Source: an uncultured Oscillospiraceae bacterium (GTDB lineage: Bacteria; Bacillota; Clostridia; Oscillospirales; Acutalibacteraceae). Taken from it: 64,000 nucleotides of DNA. The stretch covers positions 248,001 to 312,000 of the forward strand of contig URJZ01000001.1 in NCBI GenBank assembly GCA_900548305.1, in the 5' to 3' direction. Below the pieces are notes generated by a model. That model saw only the letters and a program-made list of their open reading frames with translations. It was not told where the DNA came from and made no database searches. Position 1 is the stretch's first letter, and each line of letters begins with the position of its first letter. Shown piece by piece: positions 53,537-62,105 of this stretch. The translations under genes were made by a program, and so were the position numbers.

Positions 53537-53944
53537 GTGAACATTGCTTTAATTGCACATGATGCGAAAAAAGAATTAATGGTACAATTCTGCATTGCGT
53601 ATTGCGGAGTACTTAGTCGCCATAATTTATGTGCCACTGGTACTACAGGCAAAATGGTAACCGAAGCAACCGGACTGAAAATCCAACGTTTTTTATCCGG
53701 TGCTCAAGGAGGCGACCAACAAATTGCTTCCCGCATCGCATGTAATGAAATTGACATGCTTCTGTTTTTTCGTGACTCTTTAACCCCAAAACCGCATGAA
53801 CCAAGCGATATGCATTTATTACGCTTATGTGATGCGCACAATATTCCATTTGCAACGAATATTGCAACAGGTGAAGTTCTTATTCATGGTCTGGAACGTG
53901 GAGATTTAGAATGGCGCAATTTGTTAAGAGAACCCGGAATGTAA
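53537..53944 (+). CDS. mgsA: Methylglyoxal synthase
   Basis: MgsA (135 residues) turns dihydroxyacetone phosphate into methylglyoxal, a bypass under phosphate limitation or sugar overload. It has HDAKKELMVQF, GTTGKM phosphate site, SGAQGGDQQIASRIA (usual form SGPxGGDxQ), the catalytic Asp in CNEIDMLLFFRD and His in KPHEPSDM. GTG start behind AAAGGAGG. The mreBCD-minD-mgsA neighbourhood is common in Clostridia. A very long hairpin follows directly. Confidence 0.95.
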   Translation: MNIALIAHDAKKELMVQFCIAYCGVLSRHNLCATGTTGKMVTEATGLKIQRFLSGAQGGDQQIASRIACNEIDMLLFFRDSLTPKPHEPSDMHLLRLCDAHNIPFATNIATGEVLIHGLERGDLEWRNLLREPGM

Positions 53945-53946
53945 TC

Positions 53947-54015
53947 ATCTATCAAATAACAAAAAGAGTTTTTGCTAGTTTTATTAGCAAAAACTCTTTT
54001 TGTTATTTGATAGAT
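53947..54015 (+). terminator. Exceptionally long perfect hairpin after mgsA
   Basis: Two 31-nt arms (53947-53977 and 53985-54015) are perfect reverse complements around a 7-nt loop. The arms contain AAAAAGAG/CTCTTTTT runs. It begins 3 bp after the mgsA stop and can act as a terminator, perhaps in both directions, but is far longer than the others here. Confidence 0.85.
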
Positions 54016-54097
54016 ATTTTTAACATAAATTTTAGATACAAATTTAGTATACATTTACAAAATTGCTCTATTTGTTCACTTTTTTTATTTTTATATA

Positions 54098-54240
54098 TTG
54101 TCAATGCAGAAAATCTATGCTATATTTTGAGTTACCTTCGGCTAACTTATTATATTTTTTCTATGGTATTAATATGATATAGTTCCATTTTACATGGGAA
54201 AAAGTAGGATACATATATAGAAGAGTTAGCATACACTAAC
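54098..54240 (+). promoter_or_regulatory. Siderophore operon promoter with two operator-like repeats
   Basis: -35 TTGTCA (54098-54103), 17 bp, -10 TATATT (54121-54126). Just downstream is GTTAC-N6-CTAAC (54131-54146), and 17 bp before the first ATG of the operon is GTTAG-N6-CTAAC (54225-54240). Equal half-sites and spacing suggest one regulator, presumably iron-responsive. Neither matches a classical Fur box. Confidence 0.65.
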
Positions 54241-54256
54241 AATTTTGGGGGTAATC

Positions 54257-55300
54257 ATGAAAGGCAGACTCTTAACCATTATTCTATCCATCACCTTATT
54301 CCTTTTGGCTGTTCTTTCCCTTTTTGTGGGCGTGATTGACATCAATTTATCTTCTCTATTCTCCGGTGATGCAAAACAGTGGGAAATTTTTATTGTTTCC
54401 AGATTACCCAGACTATTGGCAATCTTATGTACCGGTGTTGGTATGAGTGTTGCCGGTTTGATTATGCAGCAGCTTTGCATGAATAAATTTGTTTCTCCAA
54501 CTACAGGCGCAACCATTTCATCTGCCCAATTTGGGATTTTGCTGGCATTATTGTTTATGCCGGGATCCACTCTATGGGGACGAGCCATGTTCGCGTTTGC
54601 CACGGCAATTGTTGGCACATGGTTATTTGTATGGTTTATTCAAAGAGTAAAATTTAAAGATGTTGTTATGGTTCCTCTGGTTGGTATTATGTTCGGCAAC
54701 GTTATTGGCGGCGTTACCAACTTTTTAGCCTATAAATTTGAAATGACACAGGCATTATCCTCTTGGCTGGTAGGTCATTTTTCTCTTGTTATAAAAGGGA
54801 GATACGAAATTGTTTATTTGGTTGTGCCGCTTGTAATCATTGCATTTATTTTTGCCAACCATTTTAATATTGTTGGTCTTGGAAAAGATTTTTCGAAAAA
54901 TTTAGGTGTAAATTATAACCTGATTTTATTTATGGGCCTCACCATTGCTGCTGTAATTACCGCTTCTGTAGTGGTAGTGGTAGGTTCCATTTCATACATC
55001 GGCCTAATTGTGCCAAATGTGGTGGCCATGTTTAAAGGTGATAAAATACGCGGTACCTTAGTAGATACCGCCTTGTTTGGAGCAATATTTGTACTGGTCT
55101 GCGATATGATAGGCAGAGTGGTAATTGCTCCGTATGAATTGCCGATTGAACTGATTGTAGGTATTTTGGGAAGTATCCTTTTCATCGGCTTATTGTTATA
55201 TCGTTTAAAAAATGGGAGAAAAGCAATCAGACTTACAGGCTCCGGAACCACAGGCTGCGGTAATTCCAGCTCCCACTTGGATGGAGGTAGTCAAACATGA
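54257..55300 (+). CDS. Siderophore ABC transporter permease 1 (YclN/CeuB-like)
   Basis: A 347-residue FecCD-family permease from ATG 54257 (GGGGGT before it). About nine to ten membrane helices, with the family motifs RLPRLLAILCTGVGMSVAGL near the N-terminus and GLIVPNVV around 255. A hydrophilic tail (about 25 residues, SGTTGCGNSSSHLDGG) is extra. Its stop overlaps the next start (ATGA). Order permease, permease, ATPase, binding protein is that of B. subtilis yclNOPQ and Campylobacter ceuBCDE, which take up catecholate-type siderophores. Confidence 0.92.
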   Translation: MKGRLLTIILSITLFLLAVLSLFVGVIDINLSSLFSGDAKQWEIFIVSRLPRLLAILCTGVGMSVAGLIMQQLCMNKFVSPTTGATISSAQFGILLALLFMPGSTLWGRAMFAFATAIVGTWLFVWFIQRVKFKDVVMVPLVGIMFGNVIGGVTNFLAYKFEMTQALSSWLVGHFSLVIKGRYEIVYLVVPLVIIAFIFANHFNIVGLGKDFSKNLGVNYNLILFMGLTIAAVITASVVVVVGSISYIGLIVPNVVAMFKGDKIRGTLVDTALFGAIFVLVCDMIGRVVIAPYELPIELIVGILGSILFIGLLLYRLKNGRKAIRLTGSGTTGCGNSSSHLDGGSQT

Positions 55301-56274
55301 ATCAAGCCGTATTCCGTTCAAACCTAACAAAAATCATCATTTTATCAGTATTAGCCCTTGCCGCAGCCACTGCTTATATGCTGACAGATGTGAACTTTGC
55401 CAATGAAAAACTGCTTTTATATGCAATGAAAATTCGCACACCTAAACTAATTGTTATGATAATTACTGCTTTTGCCATTGGAGGCGCCTCTATTGTTTTC
55501 CAATCTGTAATTAACAATCGTATTGTAACCCCTTGTTTGCTGGGGATGAACTCCCTGTATACCTTAATTCATACTGCTGTCGTCTTTTTCGCCGGGTCAA
55601 GCAGTATCCTTGCGGCAAATGCCAACCTTTCGTTTGCAGCGGACTTAATTATTATGGGTGTAACCGCAACATTAATCTATAGTTACTTTTTTAAAAAGAC
55701 AAAACACAATGTACTGTATGTATTGCTGATAGGTACTGTACTTACTTCTTTATTTTCCAGTATCCAAACAACCCTGACAAGGGTTATGGATCCAAATGAA
55801 TATGATAATTTATTAAATACACTTGTAGCCAGTTTCAGCAATATTAATACAGAAATTATTATTTTTTCAGTGATTGTATTGGGCGCAGTCATTGCTTTTT
55901 TAGGAAAAGATTTATCTGTTTTAAATGTTCTTACCTTGGAGAAAAATCAGGCAATTAACCTTGGTGTGAATTATGACAGAAGTATACGCCGTCTCCTTTT
56001 AGGCGTTACCTTATTTATTGCCGTTGCTACTGCCATGGTAGGACCAATTTCTTTCCTTGGATTGATTATTGCCAACCTTTCAAGACAGTTGTTAAAAACA
56101 TATAAACACAGCTTCTTAATGTTGGGATCTGCTTTATTTGGAATCATTGTACTTGTTGGAGGACAATTGATTGTAGAACAGGTTTTCACTTATTCAGTTC
56201 CTATCAGTGTCTTTATAACAGTAGGAGGGGGCATTTACTTCCTGTATCTTCTGTTAACGAGAAGGAGTGTATGA
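55297..56274 (+). CDS. Siderophore ABC transporter permease 2 (YclO/CeuC-like)
   Basis: A 325-residue FecCD-type permease with about nine helices. It has RTPKLIVMIITAFAIGGASIV, then GPISFLGLIIANLSRQLL and QVFTYSVPISVFITVGG. It overlaps its neighbours by 4 bp on both sides, so the transporter genes are translationally coupled. It pairs with permease 1 as a heterodimeric channel. Confidence 0.92.
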   Translation: MNQAVFRSNLTKIIILSVLALAAATAYMLTDVNFANEKLLLYAMKIRTPKLIVMIITAFAIGGASIVFQSVINNRIVTPCLLGMNSLYTLIHTAVVFFAGSSSILAANANLSFAADLIIMGVTATLIYSYFFKKTKHNVLYVLLIGTVLTSLFSSIQTTLTRVMDPNEYDNLLNTLVASFSNINTEIIIFSVIVLGAVIAFLGKDLSVLNVLTLEKNQAINLGVNYDRSIRRLLLGVTLFIAVATAMVGPISFLGLIIANLSRQLLKTYKHSFLMLGSALFGIIVLVGGQLIVEQVFTYSVPISVFITVGGGIYFLYLLLTRRSV

Positions 56275-57029
56275 TAATGCAAATAAAAGATGTAACAAAA
56301 AAATATAATGGTAAACCGGTTGTAGATGCGGTAAACCTGGAAATTCCAAAAGGAAAAGTAATTTCTTTCATTGGTCCTAACGGTGCGGGTAAATCTACAG
56401 TTATGGGAATTATATCACGATTAATTGCCAAAGACAGTGGATTGGTTTCTTTTGACGGAACAGACCTTGAAAAATGGAAAAGCAAAGAGCTTTCAAAGCG
56501 TCTGGCAATTTTAACCCAAAGCAACAATATTCAAATGAAACTAACCGTTCGGGAATTGGTCGCCTTTGGACGTTTTCCTTACTCGGGAAACCGAACTACC
56601 AAAGAAGATGGAGAAATTATTGATCAGGCCATTGCTTATATGGAACTTGAAGAGTTTCGAGACAGATTCATTGATGAATTATCCGGCGGGCAGCGTCAGC
56701 GCGCATTAATTGCGATGGTAATTGCACAAGATACAGACTATGTTTTACTTGATGAACCCACCAATAATCTGGATATTTACCATGCAACCAATATGATGAA
56801 AATTGTACGTCGCCTTTGTGACGAATTGGGAAAAACTATTATATTGGTGTTGCATGAAATTAACTACGCCGCATTTTATTCTGACTACATCTGCGCGTTT
56901 GTAGATGGAAAAGTAGCTAAATTCGGAACTGTTAAGGAGGTGATGACAAAGGAAAACTTGTCAGAAATATACAAAGTAGATTTTGAAATCCTGGAAATTG
57001 AGGGAAAACCTTTATCCATTTATTATTAA
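56271..57029 (+). CDS. Siderophore ABC transporter ATP-binding protein (YclP/CeuD-like)
   Basis: A 252-residue ABC ATPase with Walker A FIGPNGAGKST (about 35), Q-loop AILTQSNNIQ, signature ELSGGQRQRALIAM (about 137), Walker B YVLLDEPTNNLD and the switch His in VLHEINYAAFYSD. This is the FecE/FepC iron-uptake subfamily. It powers the two permeases encoded upstream. Confidence 0.93.
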   Translation: MIMQIKDVTKKYNGKPVVDAVNLEIPKGKVISFIGPNGAGKSTVMGIISRLIAKDSGLVSFDGTDLEKWKSKELSKRLAILTQSNNIQMKLTVRELVAFGRFPYSGNRTTKEDGEIIDQAIAYMELEEFRDRFIDELSGGQRQRALIAMVIAQDTDYVLLDEPTNNLDIYHATNMMKIVRRLCDELGKTIILVLHEINYAAFYSDYICAFVDGKVAKFGTVKEVMTKENLSEIYKVDFEILEIEGKPLSIYY

Positions 57030-57062
57030 TACATCAATAACCATGTAAAAAGGAGTATAAAA

Positions 57063-58064
57063 ATGAGACATATGAAAAAATTTTTTGCCCTAGCCATTGC
57101 AGTAGTCATGGCAGTGAGCTTGGTAGCTTGTTCCAGCAATACCTCAAATTCTTCCGAGACAGCCGGTTCCAATCAAAGCAGTCAGCCTGAAACAGTGACC
57201 ATTAAAAGCTTGAATGCAAACGGTGATGAAGTTGATTTAGAAGTTCCATATGATCCGCAACGCATTGCAATTTTAGACATGGCATCTTTAGATATTCTGG
57301 ATGCTTTAGGAGTTGGCGACCGTGTGGTGGGTTCTGCCAATACTTCTCTGGATTACTTGCAGAGCTATGTAACCAACGCAGAAGTTACAAATTTGGGAAC
57401 CATTAAAGAAGCTGATATGGAAGCAGTCATGGCTTGTGATCCGGATGTTATCTTTATCGGTGGCCGTTTGTCCAAATCTTACGATGCTTTAAGCGAAATT
57501 GCCCCTGTAGTATATCTGGCAACCGATTCTGAAGCAGGTGTTGTAGAAAGTGTAAAGAAAAATGCAAATACCGTTGCTTCTATGTTTGGTCTTGAAGACA
57601 AAGTAGACGGTTTAATGGCAGATTTTGACGGACGTATTCAAACTTTAGCCGATTTTGCAAAAGATAAAACAGCCATTGTAGGTCTGTGCACAAGCGGAAG
57701 CTTCAATGTATTGGGTAATGACGGACGCTGCTCTATTATCGGCCGCGAAATTGGATTCAACAACGTTGGAGTAGACGCACAAAATCAAACTTCTACACAC
57801 GGTAACGAAGCTTCTTTTGAATATATTGTAGAGAAAAACCCTGAGTATATTTTTGTTATGGACCGTGATGCCGCAATCGGAACCGACGGTGCAAAACTTG
57901 CTCAGGAAATTATGGAAAACGAGTTGGTAAAAGGTACGGACGCTTATAAAAACGGACATATTGTTTACCTAGCACATCCGGCTGTATGGTATACCGCAGA
58001 AGGCGGAATTACTGCATTGGATTTGATGCTGCAAGATTTAGAAACAGCCTTACTTCAAAACTAA
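57063..58064 (+). CDS. Siderophore-binding lipoprotein (YclQ/CeuE-like)
   Basis: A 333-residue lipoprotein: signal with lipobox LVAC (Cys about 24), Ser/Asn-rich tether, and a class III binding-protein fold. It has RIAILDMASLDILDALGVGDRVVG, IKEADMEAVMACDPDVIFIGGR, and VYLAHPAVWYTAEGGITALDLM. The Arg/His/Tyr pattern of CeuE and YclQ is partly visible (GRL, RDAAIG, HPAVWYTA). It delivers ferric siderophores to the permeases. AAAAAGGAG precedes the ATG. Confidence 0.92.
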   Translation: MRHMKKFFALAIAVVMAVSLVACSSNTSNSSETAGSNQSSQPETVTIKSLNANGDEVDLEVPYDPQRIAILDMASLDILDALGVGDRVVGSANTSLDYLQSYVTNAEVTNLGTIKEADMEAVMACDPDVIFIGGRLSKSYDALSEIAPVVYLATDSEAGVVESVKKNANTVASMFGLEDKVDGLMADFDGRIQTLADFAKDKTAIVGLCTSGSFNVLGNDGRCSIIGREIGFNNVGVDAQNQTSTHGNEASFEYIVEKNPEYIFVMDRDAAIGTDGAKLAQEIMENELVKGTDAYKNGHIVYLAHPAVWYTAEGGITALDLMLQDLETALLQN

Positions 58065-58123
58065 AACATAATAAATGGTTAAAGCAACACCTGCAGGATT
58101 TTTACATTAAGTTACCATCAAAT

Positions 58124-58160
58124 AAAACAGGCATCTTAAATTAAGATGCCTGTTTTATTA
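58124..58160 (+). terminator. Terminator of the siderophore operon
   Basis: A perfect 15-bp stem, AAAACAGGCATCTTA with TAAGATGCCTGTTTT, 3-nt loop, with flanking A/T runs. Confidence 0.92.
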
Positions 58161-58558
58161 TTTTTATTTCTTTTATTTTGGAAAAATACCCTTTATACTT
58201 GTCAAAGAAAATTTATATCCTTCTGATTATTCTAAAAATAGAAGTTACTCGCACATTTTGACCAGTATATGTTATGCCGAATGATATCAAAATAAACTAT
58301 ATGTAACTTTTATGGAGAAATACACCTAGATTTTCTGTCTCTTCAAACAAAAAATTTCAAACCAGCTCTTTCATTATTTCTTAAATCTTCATAATTTTTC
58401 TTGTTTGCTCCCCTTACTCTTCTAAAAATATTTTAGGTGATTGAAAAGAATATCATTTTGGGAAACAGATAAACAATATATTTTGCTTCTCTGATAAAAA
58501 TAGGAGCCTATAAAATAACGAAACCTTTTATTTACTCTCTTTGATAGTTCATAAAAAA

Positions 58559-58600
58559 TTTAACTCTAATATCAGCGGCATGCCTTGCTATATCAGAGTT
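58559..58600 (-). terminator. Terminator after the EamA gene
   Basis: An imperfect stem (AACTCT and ATAT with ATAT and AGAGTT) followed on the minus strand by TTAAATTTTTT. Confidence 0.65.
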
Positions 58601-59467
58601 TTATGGAATTAACATAACCAGCGTACCTGCTACAATCAAAAAAAGTCCAACGTCTGCTTTTAACGAAAGTTTTTCGTGAAATACTACATAAGAAAATATA
58701 ACCGTTACAAGAATACTCAGCTTATCAATAGGGACTACAACACTTGCAGGTCCATCTTGCAAAGCTTTATAATAACAAAGCCAAGAACTGCCGGTGGCCA
58801 ACCCTGAAAGAACAATAAATGCCAGTTCTTTTTTTGATATCTTTTTTATTGTGCGCATTTTTCCCGTAATCATTACCATAATCCATGCCATGATTAATAC
58901 GACACCCGTTCTAATTGCGGTGCCTAAATTGGATTCTACTCCGGAAATACCAATTTTTCCAAGGATAGAAGTAAGGCTTGCAAATACAGCGGATCCGATT
59001 GCATATAGCAACCAACGATTTCTTTTCTCTTTCTGCTCTTCTTTTATGTCCTTTTTTTCTATCATCATAAAAGTACCGATTGTTATTAGAACAATACCAA
59101 TCATACCCCACAAATTGATTTTTTCCTGCAAAAAAATGAATGCCAACAACATAGTAAGAACGATGCTGGATTTATCAATAGGAACAACTTTATTAATATT
59201 ACCAAGCTGCAATGCTTTAAAATAACATAGTCACGACGCGCCGGTTGCTAATCCTGACAAAACTAAAAAAATCCATATTTTATAGTCAATCATTGTAATT
59301 TCCGATTGTGAGCCTATGATAAATACCATAATCCAAGAAAATATAAGGACAATCATCGTGCGAATTGCTGTTGCTACAGTTGAATCCGTTTTTTGAATTC
59401 CACACTTTGCCAAAACTGAAGTAATCCCTGCAAATAAAGCAGAACCAAATGCGAATAGAATCCACAT
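58601..59467 (-). pseudogene. EamA/DMT-family transporter interrupted by one nonsense codon
   Basis: The frame from ATG 59467 to the stop at 58601 would give 288 residues, ten membrane helices and two EamA repeats. An in-frame TGA at 59231-59233 replaces a tryptophan: the first repeat reads GLATGAS-stop-LCYFKALQLG while the second has GLATGSSWLCYYKALQDG. So a single TGG to TGA change explains the break, and the rest is intact, which points to a recent mutation or a sequencing error. Drug/metabolite exporters of this family move small metabolites. UGA is a normal stop in this genome. Confidence 0.85.
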
Positions 59468-59736
59468 ACTTTGGCTTCTCCTTCCTACACTATCACCAAA
59501 TCGCTGGAAAACAAACTATTCCTAACAAACAGAATGTTGTCTGTAAAATTTTTTCTGAAACAATGATTCATAAGTATCTTTTATCGTTTGAATGGTATGT
59601 TTGTCTCTATATATTGCAGTTTGGAAAGTAGTAGATTTATATAACTTCTATGGTTACAATCTTGAAAAAATATAATAAATACAGTATGTTAGGAAACCAT
59701 GAAACTTAAAAATTTTTTATTGAAAAGGTTTTCTCT
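59468..59736. other. Short gap between EamA pseudogene and GNAT gene
   Basis: About 270 bp of AT-rich DNA with no gene, terminator or promoter that I can support. Confidence 0.5.
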
Positions 59737-60177
59737 TTATTTTCTATATATCTTGCGAAATCCTACTACACCATCTGTATAGCCTATACTCTCATAAAAA
59801 CTATGTGCGCCGGTTCTAAAGTCTGAAGATACCAAAAATGAATAAGCACAGCCCTTTTCTTTCGCAAATTGATCAAGAGCCTCCATCAGCATTCTACCAA
59901 CGCCTTTTCCCCTTTGGTCACTTCGTACAATGACATCTTCTACCACCAAAAACGGATTCACCAAACACTGACAACAAATTCCTAATGCAGAGCCTACGAT
60001 TTCTCCCTTTTCTTTTGCTACTGCCAAAAAACTGCGGTTATCTTTCTCCATTGTTTCGTATGTTTTTAAACAACGCTCCAGAGAAGCATTAAACTCTATA
60101 TGAGGTGGTACCAGTTCTTTGTAAAGTTCAATTAGCTGCGGCATATCTTCCTGTTTTAAAGTCTCTATTGTAATCAT
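59737..60177 (-). CDS. GNAT-family N-acetyltransferase
   Basis: A 146-residue acetyltransferase with the acetyl-CoA loop VRSDQRGKGVGRMLMEAL (about 85-102), preceded by VNPFLVVEDVIV and followed by the C-terminal HSFYESIGYTDGVVGFRK. The substrate is unknown; the size and pattern resemble small-molecule or protein acetyltransferases. AGGAGGG stands before the ATG. Single gene, no partner visible. Confidence 0.85.
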   Translation of the reverse strand: MITIETLKQEDMPQLIELYKELVPPHIEFNASLERCLKTYETMEKDNRSFLAVAKEKGEIVGSALGICCQCLVNPFLVVEDVIVRSDQRGKGVGRMLMEALDQFAKEKGCAYSFLVSSDFRTGAHSFYESIGYTDGVVGFRKIYRK

Positions 60178-60240
60178 GAAATCCCTCCTGTTTTCTTTAT
60201 TGTATCATAACTTTATCTATCACAATACAGAAAAATGAAA

Positions 60241-60275
60241 AATACCCTCCATATAAATATGGAAGGTATTTTTTA
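60241..60275 (-). terminator. Terminator of hisS-aspS
   Basis: A stem AATACC(C)TCCATAT with ATATGGA(A)GGTATT followed by a T run on the minus strand. Confidence 0.85.
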
Positions 60276-60276
60276 T

Positions 60277-62082
60277 TTAATCTATGGTTTCCCCACTCTG
60301 CTCTTGTTTACAAACTGCAATTCCTAACTCAACCAATTGCTTTTCATCTACAGTGGAAGGAGAACTGGTCATCAATTCACTGGAATTTGCGACTTTTGGG
60401 AATGCAATTACATCGCGAATGCTTTCTCCGCCAAGCATCAGCATTACCAAACGGTCAAGACCAAATGCCATACCACCGTGAGGAGGTGCGCCATAACGGA
60501 AAGCATCAATCAAAAATCCGAAACGTTCCTGTGCATCTTGTTCCGTAAAGCCCAATGCTTTGAACATACGCTGCTGCAACTCCGGATTGCTGATACGAAT
60601 AGAACCGCCGCCTACTTCATTGCCGTTTAGAACCATATCGTATGCTCTTGCACATACTTTACTTGGGTCAGTTTCCAACATTTCTAATCCATCTTCTTTT
60701 GGCGCCGTAAATGGATGGTGCATTGCAACATAACGATTTTCTTCTTCATCAAACTCAAATAGAGGAAAATCTGTTACCCAAAGAAGATTTGGTTCTGAAG
60801 TATCAATCAAATCAAAACGTGCTGCAAGCTCACAGCGCAATGCTCCCAAGGAATCAAACACAACTTTGGATTTTGGACTTGCTACCAATAACAGCACATC
60901 TCCCGTTTCCGCTCCCAATGCATCACGGACAGCAGTTACCTCATCCGGAGCTAAGAATTTCTCGTAGCTGGAAGTTTCTCCTTGCTCCGTTAGTCTTGTC
61001 CAAGCAAGACCCATGGCTCCGTATGCTTTAATCCATTCGGTCAATTTATCAATTTCTTTTCGACTTAATTGGTCGGCATGTCCCTTTAAATTAATTCCTC
61101 GCACGCTGCCGCCTGCGGAGAGCGCTCCGCCAAATACTCTAAACTCTGTTCCTTCCAAAGCCTTGCTTAAATCTACCAGTTCCAAGCCAAAACGAAGGTC
61201 AGGTTTATCAGAACCAAATCGTTCCATTGCTTCATGCCATGTCATTCGGCGAAATGGAGTAGGAATATCAATATTAAGTACCTTTTTATATACCTCTTTG
61301 ATAAAACCCTCACCCATTGCCATAACAGTATCTTCATCTACAAATGACATTTCCAAGTCAATCTGTGTAAATTCAGGCTGACGATCTGCACGTAAATCTT
61401 CATCACGGAAACAACGGGCAACCTGCATATAACGGTCAAATCCTGAAAGCATCAACAATTGTTTATATAACTGGGGAGACTGCGGCAGTGCAAAAAAGTT
61501 TCCCGGGAAAACTCGGGAGGGAACCAAATAATCCCTTGCACCTTCCGGTGTAGATTTAATTAGATTCGGTGTCTCTATCTCGATAAAACCATTTTCATCA
61601 AAGTAGTCACGTGCTACTTTCACAATTTTGTGACGACCAATAATTTTTTCCTGTACGTCAGGACGGCGTAAATCTAAATATCGATGTTTTAATCGAAGTT
61701 CTTCTTTTACATTGGAATTTTCTACAATTTCAAACGGTGGTGTTTCACTTTTTGCCAAAACACGCAATTCCGTAACAGCAATTTCTACTTCACCTGTAGG
61801 CAGTTCCATATTCTTTGCGGAACGCTCTTTTACAATTCCTTTTGCCGCTAATACAAACTCTGCACGAGCTGTAAATGCTTTTTCAAAAATGGCTCGGTCG
61901 GTGCTGTCATCAAATGCAAGCTGTAAAATACCGGTTCTGTCTCTTAAATCTATAAAAATCAGTTGTCCCAAGTCACGCTGACGCTGTACCCAACCGCATA
62001 CAATTACTTCTTTTCCCACATCTGACAAACGTAATTCTCCACAATAATGAGTACGCGTTAAACCTGTCATAAACTCTGCCAT
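60277..62082 (-). CDS. aspS: Aspartyl-tRNA synthetase, bacterial type
   Basis: A 601-residue class IIb synthetase of the bacterial type with an insertion (GAD) domain. N-terminal OB-fold anticodon domain (ICGWVQRQRDLGQLIFIDLR), motif 2 (ARCFRDEDLRADRQPEFTQID), GAD domain around 290-400, motif 3 (GMAFGLDRLVMLM). It charges tRNA-Asp. It is 23 bp downstream of hisS on the minus strand, a common Firmicute hisS-aspS operon, expressed from the repeat-borne promoter upstream of hisS, not from a T-box. Confidence 0.97.
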   Translation of the reverse strand: MAEFMTGLTRTHYCGELRLSDVGKEVIVCGWVQRQRDLGQLIFIDLRDRTGILQLAFDDSTDRAIFEKAFTARAEFVLAAKGIVKERSAKNMELPTGEVEIAVTELRVLAKSETPPFEIVENSNVKEELRLKHRYLDLRRPDVQEKIIGRHKIVKVARDYFDENGFIEIETPNLIKSTPEGARDYLVPSRVFPGNFFALPQSPQLYKQLLMLSGFDRYMQVARCFRDEDLRADRQPEFTQIDLEMSFVDEDTVMAMGEGFIKEVYKKVLNIDIPTPFRRMTWHEAMERFGSDKPDLRFGLELVDLSKALEGTEFRVFGGALSAGGSVRGINLKGHADQLSRKEIDKLTEWIKAYGAMGLAWTRLTEQGETSSYEKFLAPDEVTAVRDALGAETGDVLLLVASPKSKVVFDSLGALRCELAARFDLIDTSEPNLLWVTDFPLFEFDEEENRYVAMHHPFTAPKEDGLEMLETDPSKVCARAYDMVLNGNEVGGGSIRISNPELQQRMFKALGFTEQDAQERFGFLIDAFRYGAPPHGGMAFGLDRLVMLMLGGESIRDVIAFPKVANSSELMTSSPSTVDEKQLVELGIAVCKQEQSGETID

Positions 62083-62105
62083 AAATTAGCCTCCGATTTT
62101 TTCCA

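Larger units (their letters stand above)
58065..58600. other. AT-rich intergenic region with two terminators
   Basis: It holds the terminator of the siderophore operon (58124-58160) and of the EamA gene (58559-58600). Between them I see no gene, repeat or clear promoter. Confidence 0.6.

Noticed and set aside
59231..59233. UGA read as tryptophan (alternative genetic code)
   Set aside because: TGA clearly ends several intact genes here, including the ATGA overlaps at 1455-1458 and 55297-55300, so a nonsense mutation is the simpler reading.
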